DNA of 64,000 nucleotides, taken from JABDIP01 sp965237625 (GTDB taxonomy: Bacteria; Pseudomonadota; Alphaproteobacteria; DSM-16000; Inquilinaceae). Shown one piece after another: positions 27,941 through 36,650 of this stretch (the stretch's first letter is position 1; each line of letters starts with the position of its first letter). The notes under the pieces are model-generated. The model was not told the origin of the DNA. It worked only from the letters and a program-made list of their open reading frames with translations, and searched no databases. The position numbers and the translations under genes were made by a program. The stretch spans positions 1 through 64,000 of the forward strand of contig CBDEGD010000046.1 of assembly GCA_965237625.1 (NCBI GenBank), in the 5' to 3' direction.

Positions 27941-29399
27941 ATGCAGCTCTCCGACCCGAAGCTTTTCCGTCAGCAGGCCTATATCGCTGGCGCCTGGTGC
28001 GACGCCGATGGCGGCGGCACCGTCGCTGTCACCAATCCGGCCGATGGGTCGGCGCTGGGCACGGTGCCGAAATGCGGTGGGGCGGAGACGGCGCGGGCGA
28101 TCGATGCCGCCGATGAGGCATGGCCGGCCTGGCGTGCGAAGACCGGCAAGGAGCGCGCCGCCATCCTGCGCCGGTGGCACGATCTGATGCATGAGAATCT
28201 GGAAGATCTGGCGGCCCTGATGACCGTCGAGCAGGGCAAGCCCCTGGCCGAGGCGCGCGGCGAGGTCGGCTACGCGGCCAGCTTCCTGGAATGGTTCGCG
28301 GAGGAGGGCAAGCGGCTCTACGGCGACACCATCCCAACTTACATGAACGACCGGCGGATCGTGGTCATCAAGCAGCCGGTCGGGGTTTGCGCCGCGATCA
28401 CGCCGTGGAACTTCCCGGCGGCGATGATCACCCGCAAGGCCGGGCCGGCCTTAGCTGCCGGCTGCCCGATGGTGGTCAAGCCGGCCAGCGCCACGCCCTA
28501 TTCGGCCCTGGCGATGGCCGAATTGGCGGAACGCGCCGGGGTGCCGGCCGGGGTCTTCAGCGTGGTGACCGGTTCGGCCCGGGAGATCGGTGCGGAGATG
28601 ACCGGCAATCCGACCGTGCGCAAGCTCACCTTCACCGGCTCCACGGAGATCGGCAAAACGCTGATGGAGCAATGCGCCGGCACGGTGAAGAAGGTCTCCA
28701 TGGAGTTGGGGGGGGAACGCGCCCTTCATCGTCTTCGACGACGCCGATCTGGATGCAGCCGTGGTTGGCGCGATGGGCTCGAAATACCGCAATACCGGGC
28801 AGACCTGTGTCTGCGCCAACCGGATGCTGGTGCAGGACGACGTCTATGACGCATTCGTCGCGAAACTGGCCGACGCCGCCCAGATTCTGAAGGTCTCCAA
28901 CGGTATGGAAGAGGGCGCCCAGCAGGGGCCGCTGATCGATATGGCGGCGGTCGAGAAGGTCGAGGAGCATATTGCCGACGCCGTATCCAAGGGCGCGAGA
29001 GTTGCGGTTGGCGGCAGTCGTCATGCGCTGGGCGGTACCTTCTTCGAGCCCACGGTGCTGACCGACGTCACCACCGATATGAAGGTGACCAAAGAGGAGA
29101 CCTTCGGCCCGTTGGCCCCGGTGTTCCGTTTCAAGACCGAGGAAGAGGCGATCCGCATGGCCAATGACACCGAATTCGGCCTGGCCAGCTATTTCTACAG
29201 CCGCGATATCGGCCGGGTCTGGCGCGTCGCCGAAGCCCTGGAATATGGGCTGGTCGGGGTCAATGAGGGCATTATCTCCACCGAGGTGGCGCCGTTTGGC
29301 GGCATGAAGGAAAGCGGTGTCGGCCGCGAAGGTTCCAAATACGGCATCGAGGACTATCTCGAGGTCAAATACATCTGTATGGGCGGTCTCGGCAGCTAG
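27941..29399 (+). pseudogene. gabD: NAD(P)-dependent succinate-semialdehyde dehydrogenase-like, frameshifted
   Basis: About 485 residues when restored. The aldehyde dehydrogenase fold shows ITPWNFPAAMITRKAGPALA, FTGSTEIGKTLM, the Glu-containing MELGG, and catalytic Cys in NTGQTCVCANR. The C-terminal part has KEETFGPLAPVF and the substrate-related ending SGVGREGSKYGIEDYLEVKY, characteristic of GabD-type enzymes. One extra G in an eight-G run (28708-28715), directly after MELGG, breaks the frame; with seven G the sequence reads GGNAPFIVFDDADLDAAVVG. The start ATG at 27941 (MQLSDPKLFRQQ) was chosen by family length. No other damage is visible, so a base-call error is more likely than decay. Confidence 0.9.
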
Positions 29400-29411
29400 C
29401 GGGCGCAGCCC

Positions 29412-30398
29412 TTGGATCAGCCTCAGAGCGTGCCGGGCGCCGGCGCCCCGGCCGTCAATGATGCGGCAGTCATCGACGTCCGCGATCTCGTTTTCGATTA
29501 TGCGACGGCGCGGGCGCTCTTCGGATTATCGCTGACAATCGAACCGGGCACGATCACCGGGTTGGTCGGGCCGAACGGGGCCGGCAAGACCACCCTGCTG
29601 CGCTGTATCGCGGCGCTCGACACGCCGTTTTCCGGAAGCGTAATGGTCGACGGGCTGGACACGACCGAGCATCCGCGCGACGTCCACCGGCGGATCGGCT
29701 ATCTGCAGGATTTCTTCGGCCTGTATGACGAGTTGACCGTGCGCCAATGCCTGCGGCACCACGCCATGGCCCACGGTGTTCCGGGGGCAGGACGCGAGGA
29801 CCGCATCGTCGATACCGCCCAGCGCCTCGATCTTGGCGATCGGCTCGATCAGGAGGCCGGGAAACTGTCCCGCGGTCTGCGGCAACGGCTTGCGGTGGCG
29901 CAGGCGATCATCCACCGCCCGAAGGTCCTGTTGCTTGACGAGCCGGCATCCGGGCTCGACCCGGAGGCGCGCAGCGGGCTGTCGGAACTGATGGTGGCGC
30001 TGAGTGACGAGGGCATCACCATCGTCGTCTCCTCGCACATCCTGGCGGAGTTGGAGGATTATTCGACCCATATGATGATCCTGCGCCAGGGCCGGATCAC
30101 GCGCCACTGCCCGATCGGCGAGGCCGATCGGCAATCGGCCGAGCGCCTACGGATCGCCCTTAGCGCACCGGACGACCGATTGCCGGAATTGCTGGCGGGG
30201 CTGCCCGGCGTCGGCATGGTAGAAGCGCAGCCGGACGGCGCTCGTATCACCTTCGAGGGTGATCGGGCGATGCGCCACGATCTGTTGCGCCAGCTGCTGG
30301 AGGCCGGCCTCCCGATATGCTCATTCCATCCGGAGCAACGCTCTATGCAGGACGTCTATCTGGAGCGGATGGGTGATGCCGCGGAGGGTCAGCCATGA
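29412..30398 (+). CDS. ABC transporter ATP-binding protein (CcmA/ABC-2 exporter type)
   Basis: A 328-residue ATPase with Walker A GPNGAGKTT, a Q-loop in IGYLQDFFGLYDELTV, signature LSRGLRQRLAVA and Walker B VLLLDEPASGLDPEA. The signature begins LSRG in place of LSGG. The C-terminal 90 residues form an extra domain typical of exporter ATPases. The apparent start is TTG; a GTG 18 nt later is an alternative. It overlaps the next gene, an ABC-2 type permease, by ATGA. It starts 12 nt after the aldehyde dehydrogenase gene and might be cotranscribed with it. Confidence 0.9.
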   Translation: MDQPQSVPGAGAPAVNDAAVIDVRDLVFDYATARALFGLSLTIEPGTITGLVGPNGAGKTTLLRCIAALDTPFSGSVMVDGLDTTEHPRDVHRRIGYLQDFFGLYDELTVRQCLRHHAMAHGVPGAGREDRIVDTAQRLDLGDRLDQEAGKLSRGLRQRLAVAQAIIHRPKVLLLDEPASGLDPEARSGLSELMVALSDEGITIVVSSHILAELEDYSTHMMILRQGRITRHCPIGEADRQSAERLRIALSAPDDRLPELLAGLPGVGMVEAQPDGARITFEGDRAMRHDLLRQLLEAGLPICSFHPEQRSMQDVYLERMGDAAEGQP

Positions 30399-31792
30399 CC
30401 CGGAATCCCGAATTCCGGCGCAATCTGACCCTTGAGCTGACTCCGCATCGGCTGATCGCCGTGCCGGTCATCCTCGGGCTCATCTTCGCCACCGCCTGGG
30501 CGATCGACGGCGCGCCCGCCACGGCCGGGGCAGGCCGCGTGCTGATGACCATCCTGCTCTCCCTCTGGGGCGCACGGGCGGCAGCCGATGCGGTATTCGG
30601 TGAGGTCGCCGACCGGACGTGGGACGCCCAGCGGATGTCGTCGATCGGCCCCTGGACCATGAGCTGGGGCAAGCTGCTCGGCGCTCCCGTGTTTTCCTGG
30701 TACGGCGCGTTGTGCTGCACGCCGGCGGTGCTGGTCGGGCCGTTCGGGCCGGTGGATGCGCTGGTCGAGATCGTTCTGTTCGGTCTGTTCGCCCATGCGA
30801 CGGCGTTGTTGATCAGCCTGCTGTTGTTGCGCATCAAACCGAAGAGGACGCGATTCCAGGTCAATATTGCCCATGCCGGCGGATTGCTGATCGCGTTGGC
30901 TGCCGGGGGCGCGGGGAGCCACCAGACCGGCCCTGCCCAGGAATTTCTGGGTTCGACGATTTCCGGATTTTCCTGGTACGGCGTGTCGATGAGCGTTGTG
31001 GCATTTTCCTTTCTCAGCCGTATCGTGTTCTTGGGGTGGACGGTCATTGGGATCTACCGGCTGATGCGCCTGGAGTTGCAGTTCAAGCCACAGCCCCTGG
31101 TCTGGCTGTCCTTCGTACTATTCGTGTCCGCCTATGTCGGCGGGATATCGTTCGAATGGGCCGACGACATTGCCGCCTTGCCGCGCCTCGACGTTGCCAC
31201 CCGCCTCGGGTCCGGCCTTTTGTTCGTGGTGCTTCTGACCTACTTGGCGGCGTTTCTGGCACCCCCCGGCGGTGTGGATCTGCGCCGATTTGCTTCGGAT
31301 TTCCGTGCGGCTCGGTATTACGCCGCTTTTCAGGCGGCGCCGGCATGGTTGGTGGCGGCCCTGGTCGCCATTGCGCAGACCGCGATCATCTGCGTGCTGA
31401 TACCCTCGGCGTCGAACGACCTGACGTTTGTCTTGGAGATGGCCACACGGCGTTCTCAGGATCTCTCGTCGCAGGCCATCACGGTTCTGGTGGCGTGGAT
31501 GCTGTTTCTCATCCGCGACCTTGGGCTGATTCAGTTCGTAATCCTGTCGCCGACGAGCCGGCGAGGCCATCTCGCGGCGCTGATGTATCTGGCTGTGCTG
31601 TACGGCGCTCTGCCGACCCTGTTTGCCAGTACCGGCCTGGAGGCAGCGCTGCCGGCCCTGGTTCCCTTCCTGGTGCATTCGCCGCTCTCGCTGCTGCCGA
31701 TCCTGGCCCAGCTGGGGCTTCTGGGTTTCGCGCTGGCGTGGCGCTGGAGGCAGATATCCGTAACCGGCGGCAGGGTCGCCGCATCAGCCTGA
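30395..31792 (+). CDS. ABC-2 type transporter permease
   Basis: A 465-residue polytopic membrane protein with about ten hydrophobic segments (for example LIAVPVILGLIFATAWAI, TALLISLLLLRI, LVWLSFVLFVSAYVGGISF, LSLLPILAQLGLLGFALAW). It begins by ATGA overlap with the upstream ATPase gene. Together they form a presumed exporter half-transporter pair acting as a dimer at the inner membrane. There are no substrate clues; no accessory periplasmic subunits are adjacent. Confidence 0.85.
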   Translation: MTRNPEFRRNLTLELTPHRLIAVPVILGLIFATAWAIDGAPATAGAGRVLMTILLSLWGARAAADAVFGEVADRTWDAQRMSSIGPWTMSWGKLLGAPVFSWYGALCCTPAVLVGPFGPVDALVEIVLFGLFAHATALLISLLLLRIKPKRTRFQVNIAHAGGLLIALAAGGAGSHQTGPAQEFLGSTISGFSWYGVSMSVVAFSFLSRIVFLGWTVIGIYRLMRLELQFKPQPLVWLSFVLFVSAYVGGISFEWADDIAALPRLDVATRLGSGLLFVVLLTYLAAFLAPPGGVDLRRFASDFRAARYYAAFQAAPAWLVAALVAIAQTAIICVLIPSASNDLTFVLEMATRRSQDLSSQAITVLVAWMLFLIRDLGLIQFVILSPTSRRGHLAALMYLAVLYGALPTLFASTGLEAALPALVPFLVHSPLSLLPILAQLGLLGFALAWRWRQISVTGGRVAASA

Positions 31793-31886
31793 TAGGCCCG
31801 TCGCGCGGCCGGTCTGGTCGCCAGCGGAACCGCACGTCGCTATATATCCGTGAGGCGATGACAAACGACACTTCGGGAGGCCGCTT

Positions 31887-33275
31887 ATGGCGGAATTCGA
31901 CTACGACTATTTCGTCATCGGTGCCGGGTCCGGCGGCGTCCGCTCGGCCAGGATCGCCGCCAATCATGGCGCGCGTGTCGCGATCGCGGAGGAAGGCGCC
32001 CTTGGCGGCACCTGCGTCAATGTGGGCTGCGTCCCGAAGAAGCTGTTGGCCTATGCGGCGCATTTCTCCCACGATTTCGAGGACGCTCAGGGCTTCGGCT
32101 GGAATGTCGGTGAAAGCCGGCACGACTGGGCCCGGCTGATCGCCAACAAGAATGTGGAGATCTCCCGGCTGAACGGCATCTACAACCGGCTGCTGGAAGG
32201 GGCGGGGGTGACCCTGATCGAGGGCCGCGCCAGCCTGGTCGACGTCAACACGGTCGCGGTCGGCGACCAGCGATTCACCGCCAAAACCATCCTCGTCGCC
32301 ACCGGCGGCTGGCCGTCCCTGCCGGAGGAGCCGGGCGTCAAAGAATACGGTATCACCTCCAATGAAGCGTTCTTCCTGGAGCGCCTGCCCAAACATGTGA
32401 TCATCGCTGGCGGCGGCTATATCGCGGTGGAGTTTGCCGGGATCTTCAATGGTCTGGGCAGCAAGGTCTCCCAGCTCTATCGCGGGCCGATGTTCCTGCG
32501 CGGCTTCGACGACGACGTGCGCGAGACCCTGGCCGAGGAGGTGGTGAAATCCGGCATCGACCTGCGCTTTAACACCATCATCGCGCGGCTGGAGAAGACC
32601 AGCGATTGCGTGTTGGCCCATCTGACCGACGGGTCGGTGATCGAGGCGGATGCGGTGATGTTCGCCACAGGGCGGTATCCGAACACGACGGGCATCGGGT
32701 TGGAGGGCGCCGGCGTGGCGGTCAACAAGCGCGGCGCCATCGTGGTCGATGACGCCTACCGCACCAGCGTGCCGAACATCTACGCCATCGGCGACGTCAC
32801 CGATCGGATCAACCTGACGCCGGTCGCCATCGCCGAAGGCCATGCCCTCGCCGACACGCTGTTCGGCGGCAATCCGCGCGGCGTGGATTACCAGTATGTG
32901 CCTTCGGCGGTGTTCTCCTCCCCCCCGGTCGGCAGCGTTGGGCTGACCGAGGCCGATGCCCGCGCCAAATACGGCGAAATCGACATCTACCGCTCCAGCT
33001 TCCGGCCCATGAAGCACACGCTTGGCGGCCGCGACGAGCGCACCATGATGAAGCTGATCGTCGATCGCGCTTCCGACCGGGTGGTCGGCTGTCACATCGT
33101 CGGCCTCGACGCGCCGGAGATCACCCAGGGCGTGGCCGTGGCCATGAATTGCGGCGCCACCAAAGCCCAGTTCGACCGCACCATCGGCATCCACCCGACG
33201 GCGGCGGAGGAACTTGTCACCATGCGCACCAAGGCGCCGGACCCGGCCGATGTGGATGTGATGGCGGAGGATTGA
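31887..33275 (+). CDS. gor: glutathione-disulfide reductase
   Basis: A 462-residue pyridine nucleotide-disulfide oxidoreductase. FAD site IGAGSGGVRSARIAANHGA, redox-active disulfide in GGTCVNVGCVPKK, NAD(P)-binding IIAGGGYIAVEFAGIFNGLG, and the C-terminal dimer-interface catalytic His in GIHPTAAEELVTM are all present. SGGVRSAR after the first glycines is characteristic of glutathione reductase as opposed to lipoamide dehydrogenase. It keeps glutathione reduced with NADPH in the cytoplasm. A GGGAGG lies just upstream of the ATG. Confidence 0.95.
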   Translation: MAEFDYDYFVIGAGSGGVRSARIAANHGARVAIAEEGALGGTCVNVGCVPKKLLAYAAHFSHDFEDAQGFGWNVGESRHDWARLIANKNVEISRLNGIYNRLLEGAGVTLIEGRASLVDVNTVAVGDQRFTAKTILVATGGWPSLPEEPGVKEYGITSNEAFFLERLPKHVIIAGGGYIAVEFAGIFNGLGSKVSQLYRGPMFLRGFDDDVRETLAEEVVKSGIDLRFNTIIARLEKTSDCVLAHLTDGSVIEADAVMFATGRYPNTTGIGLEGAGVAVNKRGAIVVDDAYRTSVPNIYAIGDVTDRINLTPVAIAEGHALADTLFGGNPRGVDYQYVPSAVFSSPPVGSVGLTEADARAKYGEIDIYRSSFRPMKHTLGGRDERTMMKLIVDRASDRVVGCHIVGLDAPEITQGVAVAMNCGATKAQFDRTIGIHPTAAEELVTMRTKAPDPADVDVMAED

Positions 33276-33315
33276 GGTCGTCGTCGTCTATCAAGCCTGA
33301 GAGGGCCGGTTGGCA

Positions 33316-33837
33316 ATGTTCACAATCAGAGAGCTGATGGCAGGCGAGCTTCCGAAGAACCTGGATGCCCTCGCCGAAATTCTCGAGGCGTCGGTAAATG
33401 CGGGAGGCAGCATCGGCTTCATCCAGCCATTCTCCATGAACGAAAGCCGCGACTTCTGGCGGCGCAAGGTCTTCCCGTTGGTAACGCAGGGCGGGCGCAT
33501 CTTGCTGGTCGCCGAGACCGACGCCCGGATCACCGGCACGGTGCAGTTGGACATCGACCTGCCGCCGAACCAGCCCCATCGTGGCGAGGTGGCCAAGTTG
33601 ATCGTTCATCCTGATTTCCGCGGGCGGGGCATCGCCAAACGGCTGATAGTTGCCCTGGAAAACCGGGCCCGCGATCTGGGCATGCGCCTCCTCACCCTGG
33701 ACACGAGAACGGGTGATACGGCGGAGCCGCTTTATTCCTCTCTGGGATTTGAGATCGCCGGCGTTATTCCGGGGTATTGCCGCGCGCCCGATGAGGATCG
33801 ATACGATTCAACGACCTACATGTACAAGGCGCTTTGA
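33316..33837 (+). CDS. GNAT family N-acetyltransferase
   Basis: A 173-residue acetyltransferase. The acetyl-CoA pyrophosphate-binding motif A is visible as VAKLIVHPDFRGRGIAKRL, with the preceding strand TGTVQLDIDL and the C-terminal YSSLGFEIAGVIPGYCR. The substrate is unknown; related proteins acetylate small amines or antibiotics. It follows gor after 40 nt on the same strand and may be cotranscribed. The ATG at 33316 is preferred over a TTG two codons upstream. Confidence 0.9.
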   Translation: MFTIRELMAGELPKNLDALAEILEASVNAGGSIGFIQPFSMNESRDFWRRKVFPLVTQGGRILLVAETDARITGTVQLDIDLPPNQPHRGEVAKLIVHPDFRGRGIAKRLIVALENRARDLGMRLLTLDTRTGDTAEPLYSSLGFEIAGVIPGYCRAPDEDRYDSTTYMYKAL

Positions 33838-33992
33838 GGGACGGAGCCCTCGTCGCTCGTCGCTATTCGAACGGCCCGACCGTCGGCCAATTGGCCTTCC
33901 TAGTTCTGGTCCTGCCAGAGGTTGAGAAGATATTGCTGTACCGTATCGATCTCCATAAGCGATTCGATGCCGTTGCCGTTCGGCAATCCTGC

Positions 33993-35018
33993 CTAGGCGA
34001 GATCCTGGCCATCCTTCATGATCAACATGTGGCGCAGTCGGTCCGGCTGATCCTCTGTGGCGTATGTATGGAGGAGCCGTCGGCCGATTTCGAATGTGAA
34101 CACGTGCGCAATGTCGGATGTCGCCGAATACATCCTGCGAGCCTCCTCCAGATATCCCGGGTCCCTGTCCGCTCTGCTTCGTAGGCTGTCGGACACCCAG
34201 GGATGGAAGAGATTGACGAAGGCGTCCTCATCAAGTTCGGTGCTCGTCGCCAGGATTTCGGCGGCAAAGGTCGCAACCCGGTCGGGGTTGTTGCTCCGTT
34301 CGGCAGGCTGCCAGCCGACGCTGGAAGAATGCAACGTGCCGCCGAAATGGACCATCAGCGGGTTGGCGCCACCGTCAATCTGAGCGGCTCTTTCCAAATC
34401 GCCGGGCGAAAAGGCGCTCGGTTGCGATAATCCCTGGCCTGGTTCCGCCAACCACAGGAGGAAGCTGGCGGCCTCGAACGCGTGGCCGCGCGGTCGAGCG
34501 GCAATGTAGACTTTGCCATCATGAAGACGGGTCGCGATATTCACGCCGGAGGATCGGTTGGCCGATTCCCGGAAACTGATCTGGAAGATCGTATAGTTCC
34601 GGTAGAGCCATGCCCATTCGAACATAAGTAGTTTGAACCTGTCCGGTATGCGGTAGTTGGGCCCGGAGCGCGAACCGCATGGGCAGAGTTCGTCGGCCAA
34701 ACCGTTCCCCTGGTCCGGTTCATGAAGCCCAGTGTATCCAGCTGTATCGCCACTGCCGACCAGTTGCATATATCGAAGAACGGTTTCCTCTGCTGTGCCG
34801 GGCTGGATTTCGGTGTCGACCAGAAACGCGCCATGCCGGCGAGGCGAAGTGAGCGGCTGATAGACTTTCAGGGAGAGTTCGACGGCAATTGCCAGCGCGC
34901 CGCCGTCATCCTCTATGCCGACAATCGTGCGTTCAAAGCCTTCCTGGCCGGCTGCTGGCGATGCGATCATCCAAGCAGCCGCAACGGCCAAGAGCGTCTG
35001 AATTGCGATTTTGTACAT
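33993..35018 (-). CDS. secreted protein of unknown function, possibly truncated by an in-frame TAG
   Basis: A 341-residue protein with a signal peptide (MYKIAIQTLLAVAAAWMIAS, cleavage near AAG-Q). Two Cys close together (ELCPCGSRSGP) and a charged helical C-terminus (FTFEIGRRLLHTYATED). No family recognised. The reading frame does not end naturally: after the TAG at 33993-33995 it continues open for 30 sensible codons (AGLPNGNGIESLMEIDTVQQ then YLLNLWQDQN) to a second TAG at 33900-33902. The gene may therefore be 33900-35018 with a nonsense change. Downstream it converges on the GNAT gene. Confidence 0.65.
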   Translation of the reverse strand: MYKIAIQTLLAVAAAWMIASPAAGQEGFERTIVGIEDDGGALAIAVELSLKVYQPLTSPRRHGAFLVDTEIQPGTAEETVLRYMQLVGSGDTAGYTGLHEPDQGNGLADELCPCGSRSGPNYRIPDRFKLLMFEWAWLYRNYTIFQISFRESANRSSGVNIATRLHDGKVYIAARPRGHAFEAASFLLWLAEPGQGLSQPSAFSPGDLERAAQIDGGANPLMVHFGGTLHSSSVGWQPAERSNNPDRVATFAAEILATSTELDEDAFVNLFHPWVSDSLRSRADRDPGYLEEARRMYSATSDIAHVFTFEIGRRLLHTYATEDQPDRLRHMLIMKDGQDLA

Positions 35019-35113
35019 TCCAAATCCGTGGCTGTTCCGGATGCCGGATCCCGCCGATGCCCAATCGAGCGTGACTTCTGTCAGGGTCTGATCCGAAGCC
35101 CGGTGGACCGCGC

Positions 35114-35677
35114 TCAGGAATATCCGATCGCCTGGGCGAAGCTTTCCATGTTGTAGACGTAGATGGCGATCATGATCATGGTCGCCTGACGGCCGATGCC
35201 GCCGACCGCGCTTAGATCCATTGAAAGGATCAACTCGCCACTGAGCCCGGTATAGGCGGTGGTGAAGCGGGTGCCCTGGTTAAACCGGTTGACCGTGGTC
35301 AGGCTGGTCGGCCGGGCTGGCTCATAGCGGCTGACAAAACTCATCTCGTCGCAGCGCCCGGCATTGTCGCAGCCGAAGAATTCCACTGCGAACCCGCCAA
35401 TATCCGGCCGTGTTGATTCGGGTCGGGCGCCGCCCGGCGGGCTGCTGGCCTGGGTGCTGATCACGGTGATGGCCGGCTGGCCGTAGGGGCCGTGTCCGAC
35501 CGTGTAGGGAAGCCCGAGTGTGTCCAGCATCTCGCCGATCAGCTCGGCGGTGAACCGGTCGATGCGCTCGAGCGCTGGCTCCTCAAGAGCGTCCGGTAAA
35601 AGTGGTTCCGTCTGTGCCGCCGCCCCGCCCGTGGCGGCGGTCAGCAATCCGATGGCGACCGCGATGACCAGTCTCAT
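35114..35677 (-). CDS. YbjN-domain secreted protein
   Basis: A 187-residue protein with a signal peptide (MRLVIAVAIGLLTAATGG, cleavage near AAA-Q). The mature part resembles the YbjN family: a helix-strand start (ELIGEMLDTLGLPYTVGHG), the GFAVEFFGCDNAGRCDEMSF beta region with a probable Cys-Cys pair, and LTTVNRFNQGTRFTTAYTG. YbjN proteins have a type III secretion chaperone-like fold and unclear physiological roles. It is a paralogue of the next upstream lipoprotein gene; the two share the FxGC-x5-6-RCD pattern. The ATG at 35677 was preferred over a start seven codons upstream. Confidence 0.75.
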   Translation of the reverse strand: MRLVIAVAIGLLTAATGGAAAQTEPLLPDALEEPALERIDRFTAELIGEMLDTLGLPYTVGHGPYGQPAITVISTQASSPPGGARPESTRPDIGGFAVEFFGCDNAGRCDEMSFVSRYEPARPTSLTTVNRFNQGTRFTTAYTGLSGELILSMDLSAVGGIGRQATMIMIAIYVYNMESFAQAIGYS

Positions 35678-35784
35678 CTCACATTTCCCCGCCCGCACCG
35701 GACGTTTTCAGTTTCGTGCCCGCAAGATCGGGATGATTTGAAGTCGTCTCGACTTCGAATCTGAATCCCGCTCTATTTAGTGTT

Positions 35785-35837
35785 CTAGAGGACGATTCAG
35801 AGATGAGGTCACGTGACCTCATCTCATCGTGCTCTAG
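35785..35837. repeat. long hairpin with perfect palindromic core (CTAGAG...CTCTAG type)
   Basis: A 24-bp perfect palindrome at 35801-35824 (core GAGGTCACGTGACCTC) extended by imperfect arms CTAGAG-GACGAT and ATCGTG-CTCTAG. It lies between the two YbjN-like genes. Palindromes bounded by CTAGAG/CTCTAG recur in alphaproteobacterial intergenic regions, so a REP-like element is the likely identity. A second, smaller inverted repeat (TTGAAGTCG/CGACTTCGAA) is close by at about 35737-35757. Confidence 0.75.
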
Positions 35838-35883
35838 GCGTCGCCGAGGGGGCGGCTCCCCTCGGGCCGGACGATATCGAAGA

Positions 35884-36432
35884 TCAAACGATATCGAGGG
35901 TCGCGGCGAAGCGTTCCAAAGCCGCGAAATAGTTGCTCATCTGGCGGGTGAGGGCGTCCGGCCCCAGGCCGCCGCCGCTGTTGATGTCCATCTGCAGAAC
36001 CGGCCCGTAATCCGGGTCGATGAAGGCGCGCAGGAACCGGTTGTCGCGGTTCCAGCGATTGATCATCTCCAGATGGATCGGCCGGCGCCGCAGATCCCAA
36101 CTCACCAGCGTGATGTCGTCACAGCGGTTATCCTCGGCGCAGCCATTGAACAGGACGAACATTTCCTCGGTGCCGTCGGGGGTCCTGGGCAGAATGCCGA
36201 TCAGCGGCGCGCCGTAATTGTCGTATCCCACCCGGTATTCATGGCCGAGCAGGTCGAGCACGCCGGTGACCGCCTGTGGGTCGATGCCGTTGAGCAACTC
36301 CGCCGTTTCAGCCGGTGTCGGCAAAGTCGACGCAACTGGCTCGGGCGGTGGACGAAAGGATTTCGGGCTTGCGCCACAGCCGGCGAGGCTGGCCGCGGCC
36401 AGGCACAGCAGGCCGGTAATCAGCGGTTTCAC
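35884..36432 (-). CDS. YbjN-domain lipoprotein
   Basis: A 182-residue predicted lipoprotein: the signal peptide ends in LAGC (lipobox Cys near residue 19), followed by a proline-rich linker (SFRPPPEPVASTLPTPAE). The globular part resembles YbjN proteins (LLNGIDPQAVTGVLDLLGHE then YRVGYDN, MFVLFNGCAEDNRCDDITLV, INRWNRDNRFLRAFID). It is paralogous to the neighbouring secreted protein downstream. Probably anchored in the inner or outer membrane facing the periplasm. Function unknown. Confidence 0.78.
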   Translation of the reverse strand: MKPLITGLLCLAAASLAGCGASPKSFRPPPEPVASTLPTPAETAELLNGIDPQAVTGVLDLLGHEYRVGYDNYGAPLIGILPRTPDGTEEMFVLFNGCAEDNRCDDITLVSWDLRRRPIHLEMINRWNRDNRFLRAFIDPDYGPVLQMDINSGGGLGPDALTRQMSNYFAALERFAATLDIV

Positions 36433-36650
36433 GGAATTCTCCCCAGAATGAACCTTGTTTGAGGTCTACTGTGCGGCGGCGACCCTTAACCTCGCGTAAA
36501 CCGAGTACAACTGGGGCGCCTCCGGGCCTATTGAGTACACGCGACTGGAAAACCGCGCGGAGTCGGCGTATAGCCTACGGTCCCTTGCCAACCGGCTCGA
36601 ATTAACGGCAGCCGGGGTGGAGAAAATTGTTGGGTCAGGAGGATCGAAAA

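Noticed and set aside
31509..33194. 561-codon minus-strand frame opposite gor
   Set aside because: Low-complexity His/Asp/Gly composition with no recognised domain; gor has all redox and FAD motifs on the plus strand.
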